Shown here piece after piece: positions 8,577 through 18,319 of a stretch of DNA of 40,316 bases. A model generated the notes under the pieces. The model was not told the DNA's origin, did not search any database, and saw only the letters and a list, made by a program, of their open reading frames with translations. Source of the DNA: a bacterium (GTDB lineage Bacteria; Patescibacteriota; Patescibacteriia; S139-126); NCBI GenBank assembly GCA_030666865.1, contig DAOUWZ010000009.1, forward strand, positions 1-40,316. The letters run 5' to 3'. Each line of letters opens with the position of its first letter. Within the stretch, counting starts at the first letter, position 1. Position numbers and translations under genes: made by a program.

Positions 8577-9722
8577 ATGGAAGAAAAAGTAGAGGAAAAT
8601 AAAAAAATTAAGATTGAAATACCTCAAAATACTAATCAAGATACTGGGCAAGAATCTGAATTAGATGAAGTTACCATTCAGGCAAAATTAACCTTGTCTG
8701 ATTCCAAAACAAAAGGTGCAAAACAAACATCCAGTCCTAAAAATACAAAAACAAATCAAGCCAATAATAGCTCACCAGCCAGTTCGTCCTCAACAAAAAA
8801 AGGAGGTAAATCTGGAGGTAATAAAAACAGTCAAACACCAACTCAAACAGGAGATGAGGCAAAGAAAGGTGGTGGAGGTGATGAAGGAAAAGAAGGTGAA
8901 AGTGGACAAGAAGAAGGTGGTAATAAAAAAGAAGGTAAAAATAATCAAAATACTTCACCAAAAAGTAATATCACTAAAAATGGAAATGAAATGCACGCCG
9001 ATCGTAAAAAAAATGAAGGAAGTGGTGGAGATGGTGAAGGAAAAGAAGATGAACAAACACCTTCAGCCACAACCGACAATGAAAAAAAACGCGAATTAAA
9101 TCGCGCTCGCGCCAAGGAACAAGCCGCCAGTTCAAAAAAATCCAAAATAAATAATAATGCTCTGGCTAATGCCGGAAAAAATAATTCAGGTAATAAATCA
9201 AAAAAACAATCAAAACCACAAGGGGAAAACTTATCTTCTGCTAGGGGACAAAAACGAGCAGCTGTAAAACTAGCAAAGCAAATAAAGGAATTAAAAAAAG
9301 CTAAAGGAATTAAAAATAAAGTAAAACAAGCTAAAAAATTAGCAACTGACGAAACGATGTCCATTTCAGGATCTATGGCGCTCAAGTGGGCGTTCGGAGC
9401 TATGCCAACTTTAGTAGGATTTTTACCTGGTTGGCTCTACATTCATATTCATATTGTAGGCTCTATACTAGCCCCTTGGTTTTCAGAAAAACTAGCTAAA
9501 TATTTTGTTAAATTAAGCTTACTTCAAATAGGTACAATTATTGTGGTTGATTTTATACTCATAGCATTGGTAGTTTTATTGATTGCTCTCCTAGTCTTTA
9601 TTACCTGCTTTGTAAAAATAAATGGCAGTATACTTAATATAGTCAGCGCTACTTGGGATGCTATTACAGGCGAGAGTTATTTTAGCCAATGCTTTGAAGA
9701 TAATTTCAGACTTTACGACTAA
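8577..9722 (+). CDS. Lys/Gly/Asn-rich protein with C-terminal membrane region
   Basis: 381 aa and the only plus-strand gene inside the secretion cluster. Residues 1-250 are low-complexity and rich in K, G, N, E and S (runs such as KKGGGGDEGKEGE), expected to be disordered and cytoplasmic. Residues ~265-360 hold two or three hydrophobic segments, notably GTIIVVDFILIALVVLLIALLVFI. A short tail has two cysteines in total around the last membrane segment. No family is recognised. Divergent transcription from the VirB6-like gene and convergence with the 2478-aa gene, sharing a bidirectional terminator, tie it to the cluster. A pilus- or channel-associated anchor is possible, but this is inference. 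Confidence 0.65.
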   Translation: MEEKVEENKKIKIEIPQNTNQDTGQESELDEVTIQAKLTLSDSKTKGAKQTSSPKNTKTNQANNSSPASSSSTKKGGKSGGNKNSQTPTQTGDEAKKGGGGDEGKEGESGQEEGGNKKEGKNNQNTSPKSNITKNGNEMHADRKKNEGSGGDGEGKEDEQTPSATTDNEKKRELNRARAKEQAASSKKSKINNNALANAGKNNSGNKSKKQSKPQGENLSSARGQKRAAVKLAKQIKELKKAKGIKNKVKQAKKLATDETMSISGSMALKWAFGAMPTLVGFLPGWLYIHIHIVGSILAPWFSEKLAKYFVKLSLLQIGTIIVVDFILIALVVLLIALLVFITCFVKINGSILNIVSATWDAITGESYFSQCFEDNFRLYD

Positions 9723-9755
9723 CCCAAATTTAACTCATCTATATCACCTAGGCGA

Positions 9756-9816
9756 AGCCTGCCTACAAGTCATCAATCCGAGATGAGCCTCAAATTCAGA
9801 CTCGATGAGCAGGCAA
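9756..9816. repeat. Composite GATGAGC repeat (R3), copy 1
   Basis: This segment has outer GCCTGC...GCAGGC arms enclosing GATGAGCCTCA and CAGACTCGATGAGC. The same words in the same order occur at 26221-26315, so it is a dispersed intergenic element of about 60-95 bp. It lies 3' of the plus-strand membrane protein. Confidence 0.65.
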
Positions 9817-9885
9817 GCATTCACTTAGTAACCACTTCGATGTACTTATTTAAATAGGTATATTTATTAGTAAAACCCAAAACAA

Positions 9886-9915
9886 AAAATAACCCCGCAT
9901 CCGCAGGGTTATTTT
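9886..9915. terminator. Bidirectional intrinsic terminator
   Basis: The arms AAAATAACCC (9886-9895) and GGGTTATTTT (9906-9915) are a perfect 10-bp inverted repeat with a GC-containing loop. The A/T tails serve both strands. It sits between the convergent ends of the 381-aa plus-strand gene and the giant minus-strand gene. Confidence 0.85.
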
Positions 9916-9927
9916 GCTTTATAAACT

Positions 9928-12900
9928 TTATTGACAAACTATAACTTCTTGAGTAGTTTCGCGGCTAAAACCAACATTAGGTTGAGTACTTTCCTCAGAC
10001 TCATGCCCCCAATTATCCCATAAATCTATAGTGATTCTATGTCTCTTGCATGCTCCTCCTTCGCATTCACTGCAAGAATTTTGAACATCTGCTTCAGACT
10101 CATAATACTCATATCTTTTTTCAATAATATGCGGATCTGTTGAATATGGTCGATGATCAAAACTACCTGAATAAACAGTAGGCATACCACCATCTCCCCA
10201 ATTAATTTCATATTTTCTAAGTGGTTTTTGATGAGGAACTACATCAGAAGTAAACTTTAAAGTGACCAAACCACCTGAATTCAATACAATTTGATTTTCG
10301 CTATCATTCAAAAGTATATTTCCAATAATAGGCAACCTGCCATTTGGAGATAAAAGGTGCGGAGTTCTATCCCAATCACCTTCTGGATTAGAAGTTTGAT
10401 TACCATAATTATCACCATCCCAAGTCCAATAATTATAAACTTTCCCATAAGGTCCTGAAGTAAGATCACTGGCACTAGCATAAGGAATTCCAGCATGAAT
10501 ACCACTAACAACAGGAACTCGTTCTTCTCCAATCCCACAAGTACCATGCTGTTCATCTATTACATGCCATGTAAATGAACCATCTCCATTTTCTATTTTA
10601 CATCCAGCAACTGGAATAACCTGCCAAGAAGTTACCGCGCCACCAGGTGTTCCGATTGAGCCAAAAGGATCGTTTGGATCTGTTTTTGTTATGCCATTTA
10701 CACTTAAAGTATAATCATCAGACTGCATACGATTGAAATAACTGACTTGATGCACATTATTACCGTCATCATAAGCTGTTTGCGCTACTTGAGTACAAAA
10801 TATAGCAGATGGGTTGGTATTATTAGCACTCCAAACTTCACCTAAAATTTCATAAGTCTCGCCAGCACAACCCCAATCAATATAACGTTTATTAGTACCA
10901 TTAGCGCCACACTGATCACAACCTGTTGAATAATCATTATATGGTGAAGCAGTACTAGCTTCTCTTTGGGAAAAACAAAGATCTACATCACTACCACCAC
11001 ACACATAAGTTCTATTAGAAATCTTTTCATAAGTTGATGAAGCGGTAACATATGAAAAATTTTCTTCATTATAAACTGTCCCCCAACCATAGGAACTATC
11101 TATAAACCATCCAGCAAAAGCACCATGATTTCGATAATAACTCTCACTATTTCCCAAACGTTGACAACCATAAGGGACATAAAACATTTGTTCACCACTA
11201 CCATCACAAGTACCATGTTCTTCACATCTCAATAAATTGTTACTATATACCGTACATTCACCTTCATCTTTATTTGCAATATCATTTTCTGCGTCACAAT
11301 CTTCCGGTCCCCAACCATCGCAATCATCTACTACTGTTGTTACCCACTCATAAATTTCTACTTTATTAAAATATTCTCCAATAGAATTCAAACATGAATC
11401 ATCAATAGTACTAATACATGCTGAAAATCCTCCGCCAATTACATATGATTCAATATCTCTATCATTGCTATATAAACAATAATCTTCACCATTAGCAAGA
11501 GCAACATCTCCAGCACCTTCAAACATTTCGGCTCTACTATAACCTACTAATCTATGGTCGCGTGGTGAACTATTCCATGCGTCCATAAACTGTGGAGTAG
11601 GTTTAGCTACTCTAGCAATTTTATCACAACCATTATCAGGAACTAAACACACATAACGAGGAAACTCTATACCAGCGTTGGATAAAGCAGGTGTGACACT
11701 TCTTAATGCTGTTACAGTTGAAACATCTTGAGTAACAGTACAATAATACACTGATGCTAAATCATCATAATAAAGCGGATTTTCAACTGTACCCAAAAGG
11801 TCAGAACTGCCTGCCGGCACATCAATTGGCCACCAATTCACGCAATACCTGCTATTATTTGGATCAGGCTCTACGCAATATCCCGGCCAACCGGTAAATT
11901 TGGTTCCGTCTTTTGTATAATTACAATCCAAGGAATCAGCGTTTGGATAAAGCCGGCATGACTGCCTGATATATTCTGGTTCAACTCCTGACTCAGATGC
12001 CACCAATACTGGCCTAATTTGAATATCATCAAAATAAGCATCACCCTCATCCACTTGCCATAAAGTCAATCTAATACTAACATCACTAACTGTGTTCTCA
12101 AAAGTCAAAGCAAACGGTTCCCAACCATCACTGGTACCAACAAAACCACCGCTTAAATTCCCTAATTCATCAGCATCATTATTTTCCCAAATTTCAACAT
12201 TTACTCTTGGCCTAGTTACACCCGAAATAGTTTCTCCGCTAACACCAGAATATTTCAAATAACCGTTTATTACATATTCACCTGGATCAAGATCAATATG
12301 CTGTGTTAGTTTAACATTACTTGAATCAACAGCGACATCTCCTTCAGGATGAACATACAGCCAAGCAGCTACATCGCCGTCAACTCCTGGAAAAGAGACA
12401 CCTTCATCAACTATTGAACCGCCAGCCTGAGCTTCATAATATTCCCAACCAGCGTCATCGTCTGGATTTTCAGGAGTATCAAGAATATCTATGTAAAACA
12501 ACCCTACTGTGCTAGTACCTGTTTTTTCAAAACTTGGATTCACTAAATCTTCAAAAACACCTCCTCTTTGTCTCATACTGCCAAAAGGATAATATCCAGG
12601 AATTACACCATCTCCAGTCGGATAACCGCCAGACCATTCCATGCCAGCTTTAGTCATACCAGTCATTATTGCCAAATCATCTACTGTATATTGATTATCA
12701 GGATAATCACTCGCTCTATACACCTGATTACCAACAATTTCAATCACATCACCACTATCACCATTTTCCAATAAAGGTCTTGGAAAAGAATTGCACCGAC
12801 CGCTAGCATCAAGCCTATTACAAGCTCCAACAGAAAAACATCTATCTTCACGATTATTTTTATCATCATAAGCCACTATACTGGCAGTGCAATAAAGCCA

Positions 12901-15900
12901 TTCATCACAGACCCGATCTTTTCTCACTTTCAAAATAACATCAGCGTCATTGGTGTTATTATCAGATACTGGTGCCGCACCATCAAAACTTGCAGCTGTT
13001 GAATATATATTAAACGCATCTACCTGATCAAAAAGCAAGCAACCAGCTTCTCTATCAACAACAGTACAACTACCTTTATCAACTTTTTGATCAAAATAAT
13101 AATATGAGCTATTTGTAAGATGAGGTTTGCATAAACCATTATTTCTTAAACTCGTATTACCACCCATTGTGCAATTTACATCTTCCTTACATTTTAAATT
13201 TTGATCATTGGTGCAATATTTCACACCTTCTGGATCAATATATTGCTGACATCCAGATTGCGCCTGCGGACACAAACCAACCCACTCCTCGTAATATTCA
13301 CTGTTATTATGAATTGGTTGAATATTCCAACTATCAATACAAATTCCATTATCACTGCATTCTGCATTAGTCAAACAGTTTAAATCAAAATCATTGCTGC
13401 AAACTTTATTATGCTGGCTCGGAATAGGCGGACACGCATCTTCTGTTCCTTTGATATACCAACCTGATTCATCCGTCACTACTTTATATTCACAAACCCT
13501 ACTCCCTGGATCAATATAACATTCAGGAAAACCTGTTTGCTTATTGGAATACCCTTCACAAAATAAACTATCTCGTTCGCAGACACTTTTCTTATAATTA
13601 TCTGGATTATCCAAAATAAACACATCGCTAAAATCTTCTACTTCATGCCTGAATCTATCAATTCCAGATTGCCTGTCTAAAATCGCACGACCTGCTAACC
13701 TGCAACCAACCATTCCGCTTTCACAACGATTCTCCTTGTTATTTACCAAATAAACCAGCTGATCGTTATTAATCATAATATTATCAGTCTCATTTGGACC
13801 ATAAGGCATCTCAGCTTCATCATAAAATTCACCGTGACCAGGATCATATATCTCTCTATACGGATTGTCTGTATTCTGCGTATCAATCAGCGCCATACAG
13901 CCTACTTTTGCATCACTGCACAAACTGCTAAAACTCAATAAATTAACATGGCTGTTGCTCATATCCATATAAGCTTCGCAACCAAGCTGTCCGCCGTACA
14001 TATCACAAACTTCCGGCGTATTCCAAGAATCTTTGATCAAATAATAACTGTCGGTCACTTCCCTGACAATAATATTATCTAAATAGCCTGAGGGGCCAGT
14101 AACTGATAATAAATCATGGCCATCATCACTTATTTCATAATCAATATAAATTGGTCCAGCACGATAATAATTCCATTCCCTATTAACAGCTTCTGAGGAA
14201 GCGCTAGCTGATCCAGGTGTATCTGTATTATCAAAAGTAAATGTCATTGCTCCGCCAGTATCACTTCTGGCCCAAAAAGAAATTACATAGCTTTTACCCT
14301 GTTCCAATAAACCATCCATATCCCGATCCATATTACCACCTGGTTTTTGTATTGAATGTCCACCAACATAAACAGATTCTGAGGAAATAGTAGCGTCAGA
14401 CCAAATACTGACAGAATCCCCCTCTATACCCATATTTTCAAAATCATCTTGACTAATAATATTCACTACATTGCCATTGTTACCACGATATTCATGACAA
14501 CCAACTGCCTGCGTCCGGCAAGAATTGCTCAATGAAGCAATCCCATAAGTAGTGGCGCCATCTAAGGATCTTCTGTAAGGATGACAATCATCAGTGGCAA
14601 AAACTACAGTAGTAATATCCATTTCAAAAGTAGCGCCATCTGAATCAATGAAAGTTCGGCAGTTAAATTCATCAGTATCAGCACTGCACCCAGATCCTGA
14701 AGGAGAACCTCCTGGCGCTTCCAGCATCCAGGTCTTCAACTGATACCCAGCAGTGTCCGAGCCTTCCCAAGTATAAAAAACTTGGGCATCGGGATCGTCT
14801 GGTAAGATACAATTTCTTAAAAAAGAATAATGTTCAATCGCTTCCCCGCCTTTATCAGCTTCATCCAAATTGGTGAATTCTTCACAACCGACTTCGCTAG
14901 CCTGGCAACTATCAGCAGTATCAGGAATCAACTGCACCACAGTATCTAAATGGTTGACATCAAAACTAAGTTCCATACCAGTTGCCAATTGCAAATACTG
15001 GTCATAGCCAGAGCATTCACTACTACACATATCATTTTCCTGAATTACTGCTGGTACTGGCGGATCGCCATTCATCGGCGTATAAAACTCACAACCCACT
15101 TCTTCAGCTGTACACTTTTGCGCAAAATATTTGCACTCAGGATCAGGAATAAGCTCAAGATCAGCCGGGCAATTCAAATAAACGGGCGGTTTCTTCAAAT
15201 ATAGTTTAGTAACTTTTGCCCATTCTCCATAAGACTGATCCGGATTATCTTGAACATAATGATAAATTGACCCAGTAGTCGCATCATACCCAGCCGGCGG
15301 ATTATTAAAAGAACTTAAAGAAAAAAAAGTGTTACACCCGTCAAATTTTGCTTTACATTCTTTTACTTCATTATCAAAAAACCTAGTATAAGAAATATTT
15401 CCCCAATCAACCCGATTGTAAACATCGCCAAAAGTAATAATTCCATCAACACCAGCCGATTCACCTGCTTGATTATAAACATCTTCCGCCCATTCAAATT
15501 CACCTTCACTATTATTAATTTTATACATAGAATACCAACTACACCCGACATCACCTGGACTGCAATTTGTTAAGGTGTTAGTTAAATAAGAATTTGATCC
15601 TTGCTTATTTTTTAATGTTTCGCAAGTAGCAAATTGTGACTTACAAGCATCACCCTTGAAATGCCAAGTACTTCGTTCTTTGGTACAATAACCCATTTGC
15701 AAACACTTGCCTTTTGCATCTTCTTGAATACAACTAACTTCATCCGCGCAATAATCATCCAATCTATTAACAATGGTATCCAATTCGAAAATAACATTTC
15801 CGTTCTCATCTCTTTCTCCGCTATCAACTTTAACAGTACGTCTGTCCAATTCTTGTTCACCTGCCCCTTCTGCTTGACAACTATGATCTGGAGCTTTTAA

Positions 15901-17364
15901 TACCCAATTTGGATCAACTAAATGATAAAATGGAGAATCCACAGCATCATAATCTTTCATAATCTCTTCCAATCTATATTGTTTGTTGCTGCTGGTATTT
16001 ATTTCCTTAATATAAAGCGCGGCTAGTTCCCAAGTAACTGGAATTACCCGATATTTACGGAGTACCACCATGCTTTTATATGAAATTCCTTCCAAAGGAG
16101 TTGGTTCAGTTCCATCACTTTTAAAACCAAAAATTTTATCCTTTAAAACAGGCGGACTTGAATCTCCACTGCCTTCAACAGCCTCCCCAATAGTCATCAT
16201 CTGATTAATAGCTTCAGCAAAAGACTGGTCAATTATACAATGATTCCAGGATCGCATTTTTGTATTTGATGGACAAGCCAACATCACACTGACTGGACTA
16301 AAACTTCCACCAGACTTGATGTTTGGCTCCATAAAATCTGCAAAATGAGCTTTAGCAGCCATTGCTCCTCCTCCTGGAACAGGCGCAGTAACACCAACGC
16401 TACTACTACCGCCAGATCCTTTTTTGGATGGAAACAATCCTTCTCTTATCAATCTTTGTAAATAATTTTGAGCAAAAGTGCTCAAAAAAAGTTTTGCTGA
16501 AGAAAGTAAAGGATCTTTATTCATTACATTCATAGCAGTTTCACCCATAGTTTTCTTTATACTTTCGTCTATTAATTCCCCTGGAGTAGAAATATTACCG
16601 CTAATTAATTCCTTAGTAGCCATAGCCGGATTAGCTTTTTCCCTTTCTTTCTTTTTAGCTTCCATTTCCTTTTGAATAGCGTCTTTGGACATTGATTTAA
16701 GCTCAACAAAAGCAGATAAATAATTACTACTGCCAAAATAATCCTGACTAAACTTAATTTTATCGCCCTTATCCAAAGCATTAAAGACATTACCCAATCT
16801 ATCAAAAGTAAAACCCGTTCCTCCCAATATTTCAGTATTTTGCAAATTCTTTATCATTTTGTCAAAAGTACAACTAGGTGCTCCTGGTTTCATGGTTTTC
16901 CCTAGATTCAATGTTAGCTTAGCGCTAAATAAAGGATCAATCGGCTTACACAATGATTGTCCTAATATTTCCGTACCAAGATTATCAATAAACATAGCTC
17001 CTGCCTGCTCAGCTGTATCTTTAATATAATCTTTCCAATTTGTCCTAAAAAATTTTTCCTTCTGCCCTTTATCTCCAGAACTTAATGCTACTGCGCTATC
17101 ATAAGCCAATTTTTTCAAAAAATAATCACCTGCCTCATAATAAGCAAATTTAAGCCCCTTATCAATTAACCAAGAAAAACCTTTTTTTACCCACTCAACA
17201 ATACGAGGAACATCAGCCACAATTCCCCATTGAGCCTGCGCTGGTTGAGGAAATGAAAACAAAGCCACTGAACCTGAACTAAAAAAAACAGTAAAACCCA
17301 AAACAATACTGATCAGTATTTTCTTAAAATAATATTTTTTTGGCGGAGTTTTAGATGATGACAT
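9928..17364 (-). CDS. Giant Cys-rich exported surface protein next to T4SS-like genes
   Basis: 2478 aa. An N-terminal signal sequence is visible: basic KKYYFKK, a hydrophobic stretch around residues 15-40, then PAQAQW as a probable cleavage site. Residues ~45-350 are helical and may pack against the membrane. From ~600 to ~1450 the protein is Cys-rich, with about nine recurrences of a C-x(4-8)-GC-x2-[YF/L] motif (CSPGDVGCSWY, CTAEEVGCEFY, CQASEVGCEEF, CRTQAVGCHEY). Two jelly-roll/carbohydrate-binding-like segments lie near 14080-14460 and 11990-12540 (AYFDDIQIRP, GYLDNIIVREV). A PKD-like segment (YEINWGDG) is near the C-terminus. It is probably disulfide-stabilised, outside the cell, and used for attachment or as the exposed part of the secretion apparatus. 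No known enzyme motif was seen. Confidence 0.75.
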   Translation of the reverse strand: MSSSKTPPKKYYFKKILISIVLGFTVFFSSGSVALFSFPQPAQAQWGIVADVPRIVEWVKKGFSWLIDKGLKFAYYEAGDYFLKKLAYDSAVALSSGDKGQKEKFFRTNWKDYIKDTAEQAGAMFIDNLGTEILGQSLCKPIDPLFSAKLTLNLGKTMKPGAPSCTFDKMIKNLQNTEILGGTGFTFDRLGNVFNALDKGDKIKFSQDYFGSSNYLSAFVELKSMSKDAIQKEMEAKKKEREKANPAMATKELISGNISTPGELIDESIKKTMGETAMNVMNKDPLLSSAKLFLSTFAQNYLQRLIREGLFPSKKGSGGSSSVGVTAPVPGGGAMAAKAHFADFMEPNIKSGGSFSPVSVMLACPSNTKMRSWNHCIIDQSFAEAINQMMTIGEAVEGSGDSSPPVLKDKIFGFKSDGTEPTPLEGISYKSMVVLRKYRVIPVTWELAALYIKEINTSSNKQYRLEEIMKDYDAVDSPFYHLVDPNWVLKAPDHSCQAEGAGEQELDRRTVKVDSGERDENGNVIFELDTIVNRLDDYCADEVSCIQEDAKGKCLQMGYCTKERSTWHFKGDACKSQFATCETLKNKQGSNSYLTNTLTNCSPGDVGCSWYSMYKINNSEGEFEWAEDVYNQAGESAGVDGIITFGDVYNRVDWGNISYTRFFDNEVKECKAKFDGCNTFFSLSSFNNPPAGYDATTGSIYHYVQDNPDQSYGEWAKVTKLYLKKPPVYLNCPADLELIPDPECKYFAQKCTAEEVGCEFYTPMNGDPPVPAVIQENDMCSSECSGYDQYLQLATGMELSFDVNHLDTVVQLIPDTADSCQASEVGCEEFTNLDEADKGGEAIEHYSFLRNCILPDDPDAQVFYTWEGSDTAGYQLKTWMLEAPGGSPSGSGCSADTDEFNCRTFIDSDGATFEMDITTVVFATDDCHPYRRSLDGATTYGIASLSNSCRTQAVGCHEYRGNNGNVVNIISQDDFENMGIEGDSVSIWSDATISSESVYVGGHSIQKPGGNMDRDMDGLLEQGKSYVISFWARSDTGGAMTFTFDNTDTPGSASASSEAVNREWNYYRAGPIYIDYEISDDGHDLLSVTGPSGYLDNIIVREVTDSYYLIKDSWNTPEVCDMYGGQLGCEAYMDMSNSHVNLLSFSSLCSDAKVGCMALIDTQNTDNPYREIYDPGHGEFYDEAEMPYGPNETDNIMINNDQLVYLVNNKENRCESGMVGCRLAGRAILDRQSGIDRFRHEVEDFSDVFILDNPDNYKKSVCERDSLFCEGYSNKQTGFPECYIDPGSRVCEYKVVTDESGWYIKGTEDACPPIPSQHNKVCSNDFDLNCLTNAECSDNGICIDSWNIQPIHNNSEYYEEWVGLCPQAQSGCQQYIDPEGVKYCTNDQNLKCKEDVNCTMGGNTSLRNNGLCKPHLTNSSYYYFDQKVDKGSCTVVDREAGCLLFDQVDAFNIYSTAASFDGAAPVSDNNTNDADVILKVRKDRVCDEWLYCTASIVAYDDKNNREDRCFSVGACNRLDASGRCNSFPRPLLENGDSGDVIEIVGNQVYRASDYPDNQYTVDDLAIMTGMTKAGMEWSGGYPTGDGVIPGYYPFGSMRQRGGVFEDLVNPSFEKTGTSTVGLFYIDILDTPENPDDDAGWEYYEAQAGGSIVDEGVSFPGVDGDVAAWLYVHPEGDVAVDSSNVKLTQHIDLDPGEYVINGYLKYSGVSGETISGVTRPRVNVEIWENNDADELGNLSGGFVGTSDGWEPFALTFENTVSDVSIRLTLWQVDEGDAYFDDIQIRPVLVASESGVEPEYIRQSCRLYPNADSLDCNYTKDGTKFTGWPGYCVEPDPNNSRYCVNWWPIDVPAGSSDLLGTVENPLYYDDLASVYYCTVTQDVSTVTALRSVTPALSNAGIEFPRYVCLVPDNGCDKIARVAKPTPQFMDAWNSSPRDHRLVGYSRAEMFEGAGDVALANGEDYCLYSNDRDIESYVIGGGFSACISTIDDSCLNSIGEYFNKVEIYEWVTTVVDDCDGWGPEDCDAENDIANKDEGECTVYSNNLLRCEEHGTCDGSGEQMFYVPYGCQRLGNSESYYRNHGAFAGWFIDSSYGWGTVYNEENFSYVTASSTYEKISNRTYVCGGSDVDLCFSQREASTASPYNDYSTGCDQCGANGTNKRYIDWGCAGETYEILGEVWSANNTNPSAIFCTQVAQTAYDDGNNVHQVSYFNRMQSDDYTLSVNGITKTDPNDPFGSIGTPGGAVTSWQVIPVAGCKIENGDGSFTWHVIDEQHGTCGIGEERVPVVSGIHAGIPYASASDLTSGPYGKVYNYWTWDGDNYGNQTSNPEGDWDRTPHLLSPNGRLPIIGNILLNDSENQIVLNSGGLVTLKFTSDVVPHQKPLRKYEINWGDGGMPTVYSGSFDHRPYSTDPHIIEKRYEYYESEADVQNSCSECEGGACKRHRITIDLWDNWGHESEESTQPNVGFSRETTQEVIVCQ

Positions 17365-17427
17365 GGGATAATATTTTAAAATATAATATTTAGTTACTAT
17401 ATTAAGAATAAATTTTTATTAAAAATA

Positions 17428-18231
17428 TTATTCTTGTGATAAATTTTGTTCTGTCAAAGCCTGCTCGTAATACTTCATTAAATCTTCATCGCTTATTTGC
17501 TCCAAATCTTCAGCTGGAACCCCTGACTCAATCATCGCCCTCCTAAGCTCTTCCGGAGATAAATTATTTAATCTAGATTTCACTTCCTCGTTCTCATTTT
17601 GTTCATCATTTGATAATTCTGCAGCTTTAGCATTGCTCATAGCTTCTTGATAAAAGCCTAATAATGTTTGATCATCAATCTGGTCAACCATTTCCTTATC
17701 CATACCATTTTCTATCAATAAAGCTCTTAAATCACTTGGTGAAAAATCGCTTTCACCAAAACCAACGGCATTTAAATTGTCAGTCATACCGCCACTATCT
17801 TCTTGAATAATTGATAGACAATTTTCTCCAGCTGGACAAAGCGGATCATTACTGGTTTCAATCTCTTGCATATCTGAATATCCGTCACTATCAGTATCTT
17901 CCAAATATGGCGAGGTATTATATACATAAAGCTCAATATAATCTGACAAACCATCATTATCCGTATCTTTTGTTTTAAGCTCTGCTAATTCTTTAATATC
18001 TTCTTCAGCTGCATCAAGAAATAAACCTTCGTATTTTTCTACATAAAATGGACTTCTAATATTATTGAGAATATTCCAGATTCCAGAACCTATGACAAAT
18101 ACACCTAAAACAAGCAGAGCTGCACCTCTTACTTTTGGGGAATCAAAATATTTCTTTATTCGTTGCACTAGACGAGGCGAAATAGATGCTTTTTTCTCGC
18201 TCACTTTCTTATTTTTATAATGTTTATTCAT
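17428..18231 (-). CDS. Membrane-anchored protein with thrombospondin type 3 Ca-binding repeats
   Basis: About 267 aa using the ATG at 18231 (MNKHYKNKK). The 32 upstream residues in the ORF track include LPAGRQV, which is a translation of the R2 palindrome and not real coding sequence. A single transmembrane helix (ALLVLGVFVIGSGIW, roughly residues 40-58) follows a basic start. Next come two Asp-rich calcium-binding repeats, DTDNDGLSDYIELYVY and DTDSDGYSDMQEIETSNDP. The C-terminal ~120 residues hold two similar helical pieces (DLRALLIENGMDKEMVDQI and ELRRAMIESGVPAEDLEQI), an internal duplication. It is likely exposed at the cell surface and lies just upstream of the giant protein, probably in the same operon. 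Confidence 0.7.
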   Translation of the reverse strand: MNKHYKNKKVSEKKASISPRLVQRIKKYFDSPKVRGAALLVLGVFVIGSGIWNILNNIRSPFYVEKYEGLFLDAAEEDIKELAELKTKDTDNDGLSDYIELYVYNTSPYLEDTDSDGYSDMQEIETSNDPLCPAGENCLSIIQEDSGGMTDNLNAVGFGESDFSPSDLRALLIENGMDKEMVDQIDDQTLLGFYQEAMSNAKAAELSNDEQNENEEVKSRLNNLSPEELRRAMIESGVPAEDLEQISDEDLMKYYEQALTEQNLSQE

Positions 18232-18299
18232 ATCTATTATATCATATTTTTCGGATTTAAGCAAACCAGTAAAATTTTTAATTTTATAATTTTTAAATA

Positions 18300-18319
18300 C
18301 CTGCCTGCCGGCAGGCAGG
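18300..18319. repeat. R2 palindromic repeat, copy 3
   Basis: This is a perfect 20-bp palindrome, CCTGCCTGCCGGCAGGCAGG. It overlaps the artefactual N-terminal extension of the TSP3-repeat ORF and lies in the upstream leader of that gene. Confidence 0.9.

Noticed and set aside
8716-9385. Overlapping ORFs on both strands within the Lys/Gly-rich gene (8716-9099 +, 8737-8961 -, 8945-9385 -)
   Set aside because: They are shadows caused by low-complexity codons. Only the 8577-9722 frame has membrane helices and a sensible start.
10026-16805. Many 60-84-aa ORFs inside the giant gene on both strands
   Set aside because: All are out-of-frame shadows of the continuous 2478-codon frame, with no ribosome-binding site or domain signal.
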